From positions 1-21,911 of the forward strand of contig CAYUIZ010000044.1 of the NCBI GenBank assembly GCA_964444885.1: a stretch of 21,911 nucleotides of DNA. Direction: 5' to 3'. This document shows positions 6,983 through 14,273 of the stretch, in pieces. The stretch comes from CAYRGQ01 sp964444885 (GTDB lineage Bacteria; Bacteroidota; Bacteroidia; Sphingobacteriales; Sphingobacteriaceae). Made by a program: the position numbers and the translations under genes. The notes beneath the pieces are model-generated. The model saw only the letters and a list, made by a program, of their open reading frames with translations. It did no database searches and was not told the origin of the DNA. Position 1 is the stretch's first letter. Every line of letters begins with the position of its first letter.

Positions 6983-7621
6983 TCAAGAGAGGTGGCGGAT
7001 GACCAGCTTAAATGAAACGTCAAAGTCATCCTTCACCCTGATCATCCCACCCACTTTCTGGGGCGGGGAAAGATTGAAATCTGAAAACGAAAACGCCCGG
7101 CTTCCCGACAGGGTCAGTCCGTCTGCCGTCCGGGTCAGTGCGTAGCGCAGATAGAAGCGTTTTTTCTCGCCCGCGAGCTCGATGTACACGTCGCCGCCTA
7201 CGTAGTCGTAGTCGTCATGTGTCAGGGGCACCCGTTCCAAATTGATGAAATGGATGCGCATGTTTGGAAACTCACTGGCTTTCAGTGTTTTTCGCAAGTC
7301 GCTGGTAAGCATCCTGTTGTTGCAGTCAAACGAGTTGATATCGATGGTCACCGCACCTTTCAATTCCACGGACTGGTTTTTGAGCACCTGGCCGTGTACG
7401 GTCTCCGACTTGAAGTTGCCGGTAGAAGAGCAACCAAAGGTATTGACGTTTGAACTGCCTTTGATGGACAGCGAGCTGCTGCTTTGGACTGCCCAGCGAA
7501 ACGTGTCGTTAAACCAGGCTTCCGGGGCGTGCGCCGGTGAATGGGTAAACGACGCTAGCGTAAGCAAACATAGAGCGGAAATGCCGCTCCAGATTCGTTT
7601 TATGTTAGCCGTCGTTTTCAT
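6983..7621 (-). CDS. Exported YceI-like protein (divergent)
   Basis: The 212-residue protein starts with a cleavable signal peptide (hydrophobic ISALCLLTLASFT, likely cut after SPAHA near residue 32). The mature part resembles the YceI lipocalin-like fold: an early strand with SLSIKGSSNVNTFGC, a central VDINSFDC and LRKTLKASEFPNMRIHF segment, and the closing PPQKVGGMIRVKDDFDVSFKL. YceI proteins bind isoprenoid or other amphiphilic ligands in a barrel; the ligand here is unknown. It is the last gene of an apparent three-gene operon with a barrel protein and a second YceI protein. It differs much from that paralogue, so a recent duplication is unlikely. Confidence 0.78.
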   Translation of the reverse strand: MKTTANIKRIWSGISALCLLTLASFTHSPAHAPEAWFNDTFRWAVQSSSSLSIKGSSNVNTFGCSSTGNFKSETVHGQVLKNQSVELKGAVTIDINSFDCNNRMLTSDLRKTLKASEFPNMRIHFINLERVPLTHDDYDYVGGDVYIELAGEKKRFYLRYALTRTADGLTLSGSRAFSFSDFNLSPPQKVGGMIRVKDDFDVSFKLVIRHLS

Positions 7622-7661
7622 CTTTCGTATGTGCTGTGTCGCGTTTTCGTGTTGTATTGGG

Positions 7662-7717
7662 ATGCGCCCGGGGCCTGTAGCTCTTCACTTTTCTTCCTCG
7701 ACGAGCCCCGAGCGCAT
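7662..7717 (-). other. Long intercistronic stem-loop in the YceI operon
   Basis: Bases 7662-7675 pair with 7704-7717 in a 14-bp, very GC-rich stem around a 28-base loop. In the - strand transcript all positions pair, using G-U wobbles. In the + strand RNA some of these become C-A mismatches, so the structure suits the transcribed strand. No T run follows on the - strand, so it is not a normal intrinsic terminator. It may stabilise the upstream mRNA or reduce expression of the last gene. Confidence 0.6.
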
Positions 7718-7748
7718 GTATTGTTTATGGGTGTTGTTTTCTGGCCGA

Positions 7749-9131
7749 TTAGAATGCGATTACGGCCTGGAAAGACACCCCGTTGAACTTGCCATTGTGG
7801 CGGTAGTCCGCAGTAGGGAAGTCCGTGTAGTTCTGGGCCACATATTCGCCTTTCATTAGGATGTTCTTCGTGATAAACCACCCTGCGCCAAACGCGAAGC
7901 GATCCACCTTGATCTTCTCGATCTCACCACCGAATACCTGCTCGGAGTTGACAAGGTTGTAGCGAAGACCCGCATACAAATTCTCGTTGTTCCCAAAGCG
8001 ATAGATACCCTCGGCAGCATATTGGCTGGTGGCGCGGAGGTCGGTTTGCGTATTACTATGCCCATTGGCAAACTCGGCGGTACCGAAAAATTCGAAGCCT
8101 TGGATTTTAGCGAAACCGTTGAGCATGACTGCATCCAGCTTACCGCTATACGCGGGGTTGAAGCGGCCGGAAGAATACATTGCCGTCAGTGCTTTGGCTG
8201 TTCCGTTGGTGTACGCCTGTTCCATCACGTTCGTGTAGTTGGATCCGGTGCGGTCGCCAGAATAGAGGGTCAGTCCAGTACCGGCTGTACCGGTGTTGTG
8301 GTACCAGCTACCCGTCAGGCGCAGCCGCACATCTTCATTCACCTTCCGGTCGATACCTGCTTTCAGGTAGATGGACGGATTGCGGGCGGTAATGTCATTC
8401 GGGCGGGTGGTGATTTCCTGTACATGCCCGCGGATCATCCCGTTGCTCACGCCCAGCATCCCGAAGATGCCGTTTTTCTGTACGTACACTTCACCTGCAA
8501 TCTCGGTAGCAAAGGCGTCCATGATGTTGCCTTCCATAAACGGGCTGTAGAGCGTGTGTCCGCCGTCAGGCCTGCGGAAGTGGGCGTCGCCGTAGTTGAT
8601 CTCCATGTGTCCGGCTTTGACGGTCACCAGTTCACTGAGTTGGTCCCAAAATTCGCCTTTGAAGGGAAACTTGTCGATCTGCAAGTAGCCACCCTTTACC
8701 CAAAACTCGTTGTGGTGCTTAGAGGCCATGTAGTTGGCCAAGTGCAAACGAATACCTTCGGCAAGTTGGGCGTCGATGTACAAGTTTGCCTGCGCCAAGC
8801 TGAAGCCGGGGGCCAGGGCATAGAGTGCGTTGGCATCGGTGCCGGTGTTGTTGAGCGCGCCGGGGTTTTCATTTTTCAACGCTTGGAACTGCTGCGCGAA
8901 GCCTGCGCCGAGGCTGATTTTGCGGCCGCCGTATGGCTTTTGCAGATCTTCTTTCGTGGTCTCGAACATGTGTAGCCCGCGTTTGTCGTAGGGGCGGAAG
9001 AAATCTGCCTCGCCATATTGCACGATAGGCCCTTTGTCTTCTTCGCGTTCTTCTTGGGCAAACAGTGCGGCGGGAATGATGGTTGCCACAAACAAGGCCG
9101 TGGCCACCATACTTGTAAACCTATTTTTCAT
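7749..9131 (-). CDS. Outer-membrane beta-barrel (porin-like) protein
   Basis: The 460-residue protein has a clear signal peptide (TALFVATIIPAALFAQ, cut after about residue 25). The mature chain has many alternating amphipathic stretches rich in Gly, Tyr, Phe and Asn. The chain ends in a phenylalanine (SFQAVIAF), as many outer-membrane barrels do. Segments such as LRLTGSWYHN, NLYAGLRYNL and FGAGWFITKNILMKGEYVAQNY look like transmembrane strands of a porin. I do not recognise a named family or substrate. It lies between two YceI genes on the same strand (67 and 127 bases from them), which suggests that the three act together on a small hydrophobic ligand or in envelope stress. That role is inference. 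Confidence 0.75.
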   Translation of the reverse strand: MKNRFTSMVATALFVATIIPAALFAQEEREEDKGPIVQYGEADFFRPYDKRGLHMFETTKEDLQKPYGGRKISLGAGFAQQFQALKNENPGALNNTGTDANALYALAPGFSLAQANLYIDAQLAEGIRLHLANYMASKHHNEFWVKGGYLQIDKFPFKGEFWDQLSELVTVKAGHMEINYGDAHFRRPDGGHTLYSPFMEGNIMDAFATEIAGEVYVQKNGIFGMLGVSNGMIRGHVQEITTRPNDITARNPSIYLKAGIDRKVNEDVRLRLTGSWYHNTGTAGTGLTLYSGDRTGSNYTNVMEQAYTNGTAKALTAMYSSGRFNPAYSGKLDAVMLNGFAKIQGFEFFGTAEFANGHSNTQTDLRATSQYAAEGIYRFGNNENLYAGLRYNLVNSEQVFGGEIEKIKVDRFAFGAGWFITKNILMKGEYVAQNYTDFPTADYRHNGKFNGVSFQAVIAF

Positions 9132-9198
9132 GATGTTTTGTGTTAATCGTTGTTACTGATAGACTGTCCGTATTATTATCCTAGTTTTTGCGTGTTGT

Positions 9199-9789
9199 TT
9201 AGTTCGGCATGAGCTTGCCGCTGTACTCCACAGTGATCGCGTCGCCAGTTTTAATGGTTCCCATCATCACTGTAGGAGGCGTCACTTTGTATTCGGTCAT
9301 GTTGAATTTCGTCGAACCGTCCACGGTGATGCTCTTGTCAGCTGGATTATACCTTCCAGTCGCGATGATCGTTGTTTGTTTGGCCGTGCCTGCGACATTC
9401 AGGTTGCCCGTAGCCCGCACTTGATAGGTGTTGGCTCCTGTACTGGTCACCGTGCCGTTTGTCATCGTGAAGGTGATGTTCTTCTGTTTGCTCGTGTTGA
9501 GTGCTTTGTAAGCGTTTTTGTCCAATCCGGAGCGATCGCTCTTGAGCGACTCAGCCGCGACGGTGAATGTCAGTGCGCTGATACCGGTCACGTTGCCGTC
9601 GGTGACCGTAAAGGTGGCGCGGGTGGTGCCGTTGGAGGCGCTCATGTCCCAGTCATGTAGGGTAGAGGTGCCTTTGACAGTCACTTTCGTTGCGGTGCTT
9701 TGGTAGTTCGTTTGTGCAATAGCGGGAGAGATCATAGTTACTAAGGCAGCAATAATTGCCCATCCCCAGTTTTTGGTTTGCTTTTTCAT
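9199..9789 (-). CDS. Exported YceI family protein
   Basis: Starting at the ATG of 9789 the protein has 196 residues. A signal peptide (KNWGWAIIAALVTMISPAIAQ) is followed by a full YceI domain: the hallmark KVTVKGTSTLHDWDM strand, FTVAAESLKSDRSGLDKNAYKALNTSKQKNITF, GNLNVAGTAKQTTI, and the closing TPPTVMMGTIKTGDAITVEYS. A GTG start at 9813 is possible but would put eight charged or polar residues before the signal peptide. The protein would act in the periplasm as a lipocalin-like carrier of isoprenoids or other amphiphiles; the ligand is not known. It is the first gene of the YceI / barrel / YceI operon. Confidence 0.9.
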   Translation of the reverse strand: MKKQTKNWGWAIIAALVTMISPAIAQTNYQSTATKVTVKGTSTLHDWDMSASNGTTRATFTVTDGNVTGISALTFTVAAESLKSDRSGLDKNAYKALNTSKQKNITFTMTNGTVTSTGANTYQVRATGNLNVAGTAKQTTIIATGRYNPADKSITVDGSTKFNMTEYKVTPPTVMMGTIKTGDAITVEYSGKLMPN

Positions 9790-9859
9790 CGTTGTACTGT
9801 TTAAATTTTTCACTTCTTCTTTTAACAGGCGTATCCCCGATCGATCTGAGAATACACTG

Positions 9860-9867
9860 CAAACTTA
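9860..9867 (-). promoter_or_regulatory. Candidate -7 box for the YceI operon
   Basis: The - strand reads TAAGTTTG here, matching TAnnTTTG. The start site would be near 9853, leaving a leader of about 64 bases to the ATG at 9789. No clear TTTG -33 element lies at the usual distance, so the call is moderate. Confidence 0.45.
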
Positions 9868-10047
9868 CCCCCAATACGACCAAGATTCCGTGGTCGAAAA
9901 CAGGCAAAATAATGATGTTGGTTTCTTTTTTACAATGCGTTCAGGGTGTCATTTGAGCGCGTTTCTAGGCGAAATTTCTTGATTTTGTCCGTGCTAATAT
10001 AATTTTATGATGACGGTTACTTTTTAGGTTTCCGAGGGTCGGTTTTT

Positions 10048-10147
10048 NNNNNNNNNNNNNNNNNNNNNNNNNNNNNNNNNNNNNNNNNNNNNNNNNNNNN
10101 NNNNNNNNNNNNNNNNNNNNNNNNNNNNNNNNNNNNNNNNNNNNNNN
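10048..10147. other. Assembly gap (100 N)
   Basis: Exactly 100 unknown bases, the conventional placeholder for a scaffold join of unknown length. The known sequence around it (9868-10047 and 10148-10268) shows no gene, apart from a short - strand frame running into the Ns that has no support. Missing genes or repeats may lie here. Confidence 0.97.
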
Positions 10148-10268
10148 CGATGCTGGATTTACGTATCGCATTACTTCCGTATATTGCAGGCGGATTAAAA
10201 CAATTGCCCCCGAGGCAGGTTCTTATCCATATTAAATGTTCAACCCAGTTATCAACGAATTAACAGCC

Positions 10269-10616
10269 ATGAAGAAATTAGTTGTTCCTTTCATGTTTGT
10301 CGCCCTGTTTGCCTATGCATGCGGAGGCGGCACCGAGAACCAAACGGATCCTCAAGAAGCTTTTTATAAAGAATGCCTGGATAATATGGAGGCGACCCAC
10401 AGCGATACCTACACGGGCGAAGTGCGCGACGAGTATTGCAAATGCGCCGCCGCCACCTATATGGAAACCTTCAGTGCCAATGACCGTTCGCTGATGGGCT
10501 ATGGCATGTCTACAGAACAAACTGCGAAATACGAAGCCGCCTTGGTCCCCTGTCGGGAGAAGCTGGAAAGCCAGCGATCAGTCGAGCCAGAAGAGGCTGC
10601 CAATCCGACCGAGTAG
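10269..10616 (+). CDS. Small cysteine-containing lipoprotein of unknown function
   Basis: From the ATG at 10269 the protein has 115 residues. It begins with a lipoprotein signal (MKKLVVPFMFVALFAYAC, lipid-bearing Cys at residue 18), followed by GGGTENQTD. The mature part has four more cysteines, in YKECLDNM, EYCKCAAATYM and VPCREKLES, which might form two disulfides. The longer start at 10236 would bury the signal peptide and is less likely. I do not recognise a named family; the Cys pattern resembles small uncharacterised secreted proteins of Bacteroidota. It stands alone, about 220 bases before the sigma factor gene. A weak hairpin overlaps its stop (10604-10624) but has no good T run. Confidence 0.75.
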   Translation: MKKLVVPFMFVALFAYACGGGTENQTDPQEAFYKECLDNMEATHSDTYTGEVRDEYCKCAAATYMETFSANDRSLMGYGMSTEQTAKYEAALVPCREKLESQRSVEPEEAANPTE

Positions 10617-10751
10617 GGTTCGGACACTTCTGTTTTCCGTTTTTCCTGCCTGGCCGGGGCTTGGCGCCTTCCGTTATCGGCGTCGTCTTCGCCAACCGGA
10701 TGGCGTGCTTATGGAAAATGGCCGTCTTGTGCATCTTAATTAAAAGAGCAG

Positions 10752-10776
10752 GCACAATTCGTGGGGCGCATTGTGC
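10752..10776 (+). other. Small stem-loop upstream of the sigma factor gene
   Basis: GCACAAT (10752-10758) and ATTGTGC (10770-10776) form a perfect 7-bp inverted repeat around 11 bases, about 63 bases before the sigma factor start. It could be an operator or leader hairpin. The rest of the 223-base gap shows no gene and no TAnnTTTG box. Confidence 0.35.
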
Positions 10777-10839
10777 GATGGGGAACACAGCAGGATGAAC
10801 AACATGCAACGGTATTTCAATTCGTAAAACACAACGATC

Positions 10840-11391
10840 TTGCACGACGAGCAACAGCTTTTGGAAACTTATCGCCACAGCGGGGATATCAAGCTCCTGG
10901 GCAAGCTGTACGAACCGTACATGCCGTTGGTGTATGGGCTGTGCTTCAAGTATTACAAAAATCCGGAGCGCAGTGAAGACGCCGTCATGCAGGTTTTTGA
11001 ATTGCTGATACCCAAGTTGCGACTGCACGAAGTCACGAATTTCAAAGGCTGGCTGTATTCCGTCGCGCGCAATTATTGCTTGATGGACCTTCGGGCCGAT
11101 GGCAAACAGCAACTCGTGGATATCGAGGCTTACCAAGCGGAAAGCGATCGGGTACTGCGCCAATACCATGATGGCGGCATCCAGGAAGGCCAGCTCGCGC
11201 TCATGGAGTCGTGTATCGGTCAGCTTAATGAAGAACAGCAGCTTTGCATCCGCTTATTTTACCTCGAACAGAAATGCTACAAGGACGTAGCCACCGAGAC
11301 CGGTTACGAACTCAATAAGGTCAAAAGCTACATACAAAATGGCAAGCGCAACCTCAAGATTTGCATGGAACGGCAACAGCAAGAACGCTGA
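10840..11391 (+). CDS. ECF-type RNA polymerase sigma-70 factor
   Basis: The 183-residue protein has the two conserved ECF regions. Region 2 spans about residues 20-85 (LYEPYMPLVYGLCFKYYKNPERSEDAVMQVFELL, then FKGWLYSVARNYCLMDLR). Region 4 spans about 125-175 (LNEEQQLCIRLFYLEQKCYKDVATETGYELNKVKSYIQNGKRNLKI), including its helix-turn-helix. No ATG is available in frame: a TAA at 10825-10827 closes the frame upstream, so TTG at 10840 is the best start. It is followed after 33 bases by a membrane-bound anti-sigma-like protein, which probably holds it inactive until a signal arrives. The regulon is unknown. Confidence 0.9.
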   Translation: MHDEQQLLETYRHSGDIKLLGKLYEPYMPLVYGLCFKYYKNPERSEDAVMQVFELLIPKLRLHEVTNFKGWLYSVARNYCLMDLRADGKQQLVDIEAYQAESDRVLRQYHDGGIQEGQLALMESCIGQLNEEQQLCIRLFYLEQKCYKDVATETGYELNKVKSYIQNGKRNLKICMERQQQER

Positions 11392-11424
11392 GGAGGCGCG
11401 CAATAGCTAATAGGAATTTTAAAA

Positions 11425-12075
11425 ATGGAAGGCAGTTACCATATCATTCGCATTCAGCGCTATCTCAATGGTGAATTGAGCAAGGACGAGATGTACCAAC
11501 TCGAACGGGACGCGCTGGACGACCCGTTTTTGCAGGACGCGCTGGACGGATACCGCGCAGCCAATGCCGTCGACCACGGCCAATTGAGCTTGTTGCAGCA
11601 ACGGCTGGCCACGCGGGTAGCAGGGCAGCAGGAGAAACGCAATTCGTTCTTTTTTGGTGTGCAACGCCTCGCAATCGGGGCAACAGCGTTTGTGTTGTTC
11701 GTCACGGTGTGCATCTTGTTTTGGATGCGTACGCAGGTGCAGCCAGCGCCTCTATCGAAAGAGGTTGAGGTAGAACTGCAGGCCGTAGGCGAACGGGCGG
11801 CGGTCAGCGTACAGGCACAGGCAACGACAGGCCAGGACGCTAGTCCGGCCGACGGTTGGAACGTCTACCAAGAATACCTATCTGTGAATGCCAGTGTCGT
11901 GAATTATTCCGGCACGGTCGTGTTGGAGTTTGAAGTCGATGCCGATGGCAAGCCCGTACGAATCGCCGGCCAGGGAGCGGATAGTCCCATGATGGCCGAA
12001 GCCCAGCGTTTGCTTGCTGAAGGACCCCGTTGGACCGGCAAACACGGACGCGTGGCGTTCACGTTCAAAGAATAG
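11425..12075 (+). CDS. Membrane anti-sigma-like protein with TonB C-terminal-like domain
   Basis: The 216-residue protein has three parts. The cytoplasmic N-terminus (residues 1-72) contains IQRYLNGELSKDEMYQLERDALDDPFLQDALDGY, a segment typical of Bacteroidota anti-sigma proteins. One transmembrane helix follows (about 76-95, RLAIGATAFVLFVTVCILFW). The periplasmic part ends in a domain (about 142-216) with GTVVLEFEVDADGKPVRI and EAQRLLAEGPRW, the pattern of TonB C-terminal domains. It is encoded just after the ECF sigma factor, so it most likely binds that factor inside the cell and senses an envelope signal outside. No zinc-binding HxxxCxxC motif is seen. Confidence 0.8.
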   Translation: MEGSYHIIRIQRYLNGELSKDEMYQLERDALDDPFLQDALDGYRAANAVDHGQLSLLQQRLATRVAGQQEKRNSFFFGVQRLAIGATAFVLFVTVCILFWMRTQVQPAPLSKEVEVELQAVGERAAVSVQAQATTGQDASPADGWNVYQEYLSVNASVVNYSGTVVLEFEVDADGKPVRIAGQGADSPMMAEAQRLLAEGPRWTGKHGRVAFTFKE

Positions 12076-12108
12076 GGCCATGCAGCACGGCCGCCGCCGC
12101 GCTGGCTC

Positions 12109-12687
12109 TTAGGCTTCTTCCCACCGGATTTTTTCCGCCACCGGGCGTCGGTTGCCCGCACGCGGGGCCTCGTCATGGTAACCCATGTAAAAGAAACCCA
12201 AACACTCTTCGTGGCGCTCCAAGCCGAGGAATTCGCCCATGTCCTTAATCGTACCGGGGCTACTCCAGTAGCCGCCAATCCCTGCTGCTGACGCAGCCAG
12301 CCATAGGTTTTGCACCGCACAGGCCGTCGCCGCCAGTTCTTCCCATTGCGGCACCACGCCACTGTATGACACCACGATGGCGATGACCGCGCCCGATTGC
12401 AACACCTTCTGCCGGGTGTTATCGTATTTTTTTTGTAGGAATTGTGCCTCGGGTGTGTGGGACTGGTACAAGGACGCCAGGTGATCGCCTAAGCGCTTCA
12501 ATCCTCGCTCACGAAACACGATAAAGTGCCAAGGCTGGGTGAGCTTGTGCGTGGGGGCCGCGTTGGCGCACGCCAAGAGCTCCGTCAGCACGGGTTTGGT
12601 AATCTCGCGGCCGGTGTAGCTCGGTGGGAATACCGCACGGCGCGATTTAATCAGTTGGACAATCGTTTCAAAGTCGGTTGGTAGCAT
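12109..12687 (-). CDS. Nitroreductase family FMN-dependent oxidoreductase
   Basis: The 192-residue protein has the nitroreductase fold elements: an N-terminal IKSRRAV phosphate-binding segment for FMN, NAAPTHKLTQPWHFIVF, the core helix WEELAATACAVQNLWLAASAAGIGGYWSS, and the C-terminal FFYMGY with a trailing RRPVAEKIRW. Its length and these motifs are closest to the short YdjA/TdxA-like branch. Such enzymes use NAD(P)H to reduce quinones, nitro compounds or other substrates; the true substrate is unknown. The gene begins 30 bases after pepT on the same strand, so they may be co-transcribed. It converges on the anti-sigma gene with only 33 bases between and no clear terminator. Confidence 0.9.
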   Translation of the reverse strand: MLPTDFETIVQLIKSRRAVFPPSYTGREITKPVLTELLACANAAPTHKLTQPWHFIVFRERGLKRLGDHLASLYQSHTPEAQFLQKKYDNTRQKVLQSGAVIAIVVSYSGVVPQWEELAATACAVQNLWLAASAAGIGGYWSSPGTIKDMGEFLGLERHEECLGFFYMGYHDEAPRAGNRRPVAEKIRWEEA

Positions 12688-12717
12688 GGTAGAAAGATAC
12701 GGAAAATCTGGTTGTTT

Positions 12718-13989
12718 TTAACGTGTATTCGCCTGCTCCTCCCAGAGCGCAGCGATGTGCAGGATGGTTTTGACAGCCGTTTGCATGTCCTGCACGGACA
12801 CCCACTCTTGCCTGCCGTGGAAAGCGTGGCCTCCGGCAAAGATGTTGGGGCAGGGCAGGCCCATGAACGACAGGCGCGACCCGTCCGTGCCGCCCCGTAT
12901 GCTACGCCTGATCGGTGTAATGCCCGTACGCCTGATGGCTTCCTCCCCGATTTCCATGATTTCGGGGTGTTGGTCCAGCACGTGCCTCATGTTGCGGTAT
13001 TGCTCCTTGGTTTCCACGTGGCATTTAGAGCCGGGATATCGCACTAGGACAGCCTCCACGATGGCCTGAAGGGTTTTGGCGTGTTGCCGCAGTCCTTCAT
13101 CCGTAAAATCCCGAATGATGAAAGACAGCACGGCTTGCTCTGCTCCGCCCGTAAGCTGCACGGGGTGCACGAATCCGTCGCGCTCATCGGTCGTTTCGGG
13201 TGATAGGCGGTCTTTGGGCAAGGCATGCAGAATGTCCCCAGCTATTTTAAGGGCATTTTCCATCCGTCCTTTGGCGAATCCCGGGTGGATGCCTACGCCC
13301 TCGATAGTTAGGGTCATCGCATCGGCAGAAAAAGTCTCGTCTTCGAGGGTGCCCACGGTTTCGCCGTCGACCGTGTAACCAAAATCGGCGCCCAGTTTGT
13401 TTAGGTCCAGTTTGTCAACGCCCGCACCGATTTCCTCATCCGGGGTGAACAGAATCTTGATGGTGCCGTGTTTGATTTCCGGATTTGCCAGCAAGAGGCG
13501 GGCTGCGTCCATGATGGCGGCGACACCAGCCTTGTCGTCTGCGCCGAGCAGGGTCGTGCCACTCGCCGTGATAATGTCATTGCCATACTGGTTGGTCAAT
13601 TCGGGATGCTCCGCCGGACGGATTACCACGGTTGGGTCGTCGGGCAACACGATGTCCCCGCCTTGGTAGTTGGGGTGCACGATCGGCTTCACGTTGGTAC
13701 CGGGCGCATCCGGCGACGTGTCTACGTGGGAGCAAAAGCAGACCACCGGCACTTGTTTGTCCGTGTTGGCGGGAATGGTTGCAAATACATAACCCCATTC
13801 GTCCAGGTAAGCATCGCTAACGCCCATCTCATGTAATTCGTTTACAAGCAGGCGGCTGAGGTCGAGTTGTTTTTCCGTCGATGGGAATGTGCTTGAGTCG
13901 GGATCCGACTGCGTGTCGATCTGCACGTATCGCTGGAAGCGTTCCGATACGGAAAAGTCGCTAATGTTGTTAATGATGTCTTTGCTCAT
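12718..13989 (-). CDS. pepT: Peptidase T (tripeptide aminopeptidase)
   Basis: This 423-residue M20 zinc peptidase would remove the N-terminal residue from tripeptides in the cytoplasm. The expected catalytic set is present: H88 and D90 in CSHVDTSPD, bridging D151 in LGADDKAG, E185 (general base) and E186 in PDEEIGAG, D208 in TVDGE, and H391 in GHAFHGRQEW. The dimerisation domain lies between about residues 215 and 330. Length agrees with known PepT (about 410). A -7 box lies directly upstream, and a MITE is inserted just beyond it. It may be co-transcribed with the following nitroreductase gene. Confidence 0.95.
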   Translation of the reverse strand: MSKDIINNISDFSVSERFQRYVQIDTQSDPDSSTFPSTEKQLDLSRLLVNELHEMGVSDAYLDEWGYVFATIPANTDKQVPVVCFCSHVDTSPDAPGTNVKPIVHPNYQGGDIVLPDDPTVVIRPAEHPELTNQYGNDIITASGTTLLGADDKAGVAAIMDAARLLLANPEIKHGTIKILFTPDEEIGAGVDKLDLNKLGADFGYTVDGETVGTLEDETFSADAMTLTIEGVGIHPGFAKGRMENALKIAGDILHALPKDRLSPETTDERDGFVHPVQLTGGAEQAVLSFIIRDFTDEGLRQHAKTLQAIVEAVLVRYPGSKCHVETKEQYRNMRHVLDQHPEIMEIGEEAIRRTGITPIRRSIRGGTDGSRLSFMGLPCPNIFAGGHAFHGRQEWVSVQDMQTAVKTILHIAALWEEQANTR

Positions 13990-14015
13990 GCGTTTAATAT
14001 ACCGAATTCCAGAGG

Positions 14016-14023
14016 CAAAGCTA
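14016..14023 (-). promoter_or_regulatory. Candidate -7 box for pepT
   Basis: The - strand reads TAGCTTTG, a full match to TAnnTTTG. Transcription would start near 14009, about 20 bases before the ATG. No good TTTG -33 element is visible at 19-21 bases. The left flank of the inserted element begins only 31 bases upstream. Confidence 0.5.
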
Positions 14024-14053
14024 CGAATAATCTAAAGGGCGGCCAGCGCGAAA

Positions 14054-14062
14054 AGGTGACGG
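14054..14062 (+). repeat. Target-site duplication, left copy
   Basis: AGGTGACGG stands immediately outside the left terminal repeat of the MITE and recurs at 14181-14189 immediately outside the right terminal repeat. Perfect 9-bp direct repeats in this position are the mark of transposition. Confidence 0.88.
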
Positions 14063-14180
14063 GGGTGCACGACAAATCCTCACAAGCCCGTGGTTGGTGT
14101 TGTCACCGACCACTTTCCCGGGTCTGGCGGTTGGTCATAAGACACAACCGCAGGTGAGAAGGGAAATATGTCGTGCACCC
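14063..14180 (+). mobile_element. 118-bp MITE with 12-bp terminal inverted repeats
   Basis: The element begins with GGGTGCACGACA (14063-14074) and ends with its exact reverse complement (14169-14180). It is flanked by a perfect 9-bp direct repeat and has no coding capacity. Inside, CTCAC (14079-14083) pairs with GTGAG (14154-14158). These enclose two hairpins: 14090-14113, with a 10-bp stem including one G-U pair, and 14127-14151, with a 7-bp stem that extends by three more pairs. The G-U pair would be C-A on the other strand, so the folded RNA suits + strand transcription. One end of a second copy lies at 1-54. It was presumably mobilised by a full-length insertion sequence elsewhere with the same ends; that transposase is not in this window. 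It lies between pepT and usp. Confidence 0.88.
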
Positions 14181-14189
14181 AGGTGACGG
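14181..14189 (+). repeat. Target-site duplication, right copy
   Basis: AGGTGACGG, identical to 14054-14062 and directly adjoining the right terminal repeat of the MITE. The bases beyond it (14190-14273) hold no gene, only an imperfect AT-rich stem around 14211-14234 that might help terminate usp transcription. Confidence 0.88.
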
Positions 14190-14273
14190 TCACGAAGATT
14201 TTGGCGCATGTTTTTGTCGCATAGCGAACAAAAACTGTGACAAAATCCAAGTATATCGTTAACAGCGGCTTCC

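Noticed and set aside
8022..8975. A 317-codon + strand frame opposite the barrel gene
   Set aside because: The opposite strand has a signal peptide and a barrel-like protein. This frame has no coherent features and is a codon-use shadow.
10604..10634. Intrinsic terminator after the small lipoprotein gene
   Set aside because: The stem is short with a bulge, and the T-rich stretch begins several bases too far downstream.
11878..12362. Open frames on the - strand across the anti-sigma/nitroreductase junction
   Set aside because: They overlap two well-supported genes and show no domain. They are shadow frames.
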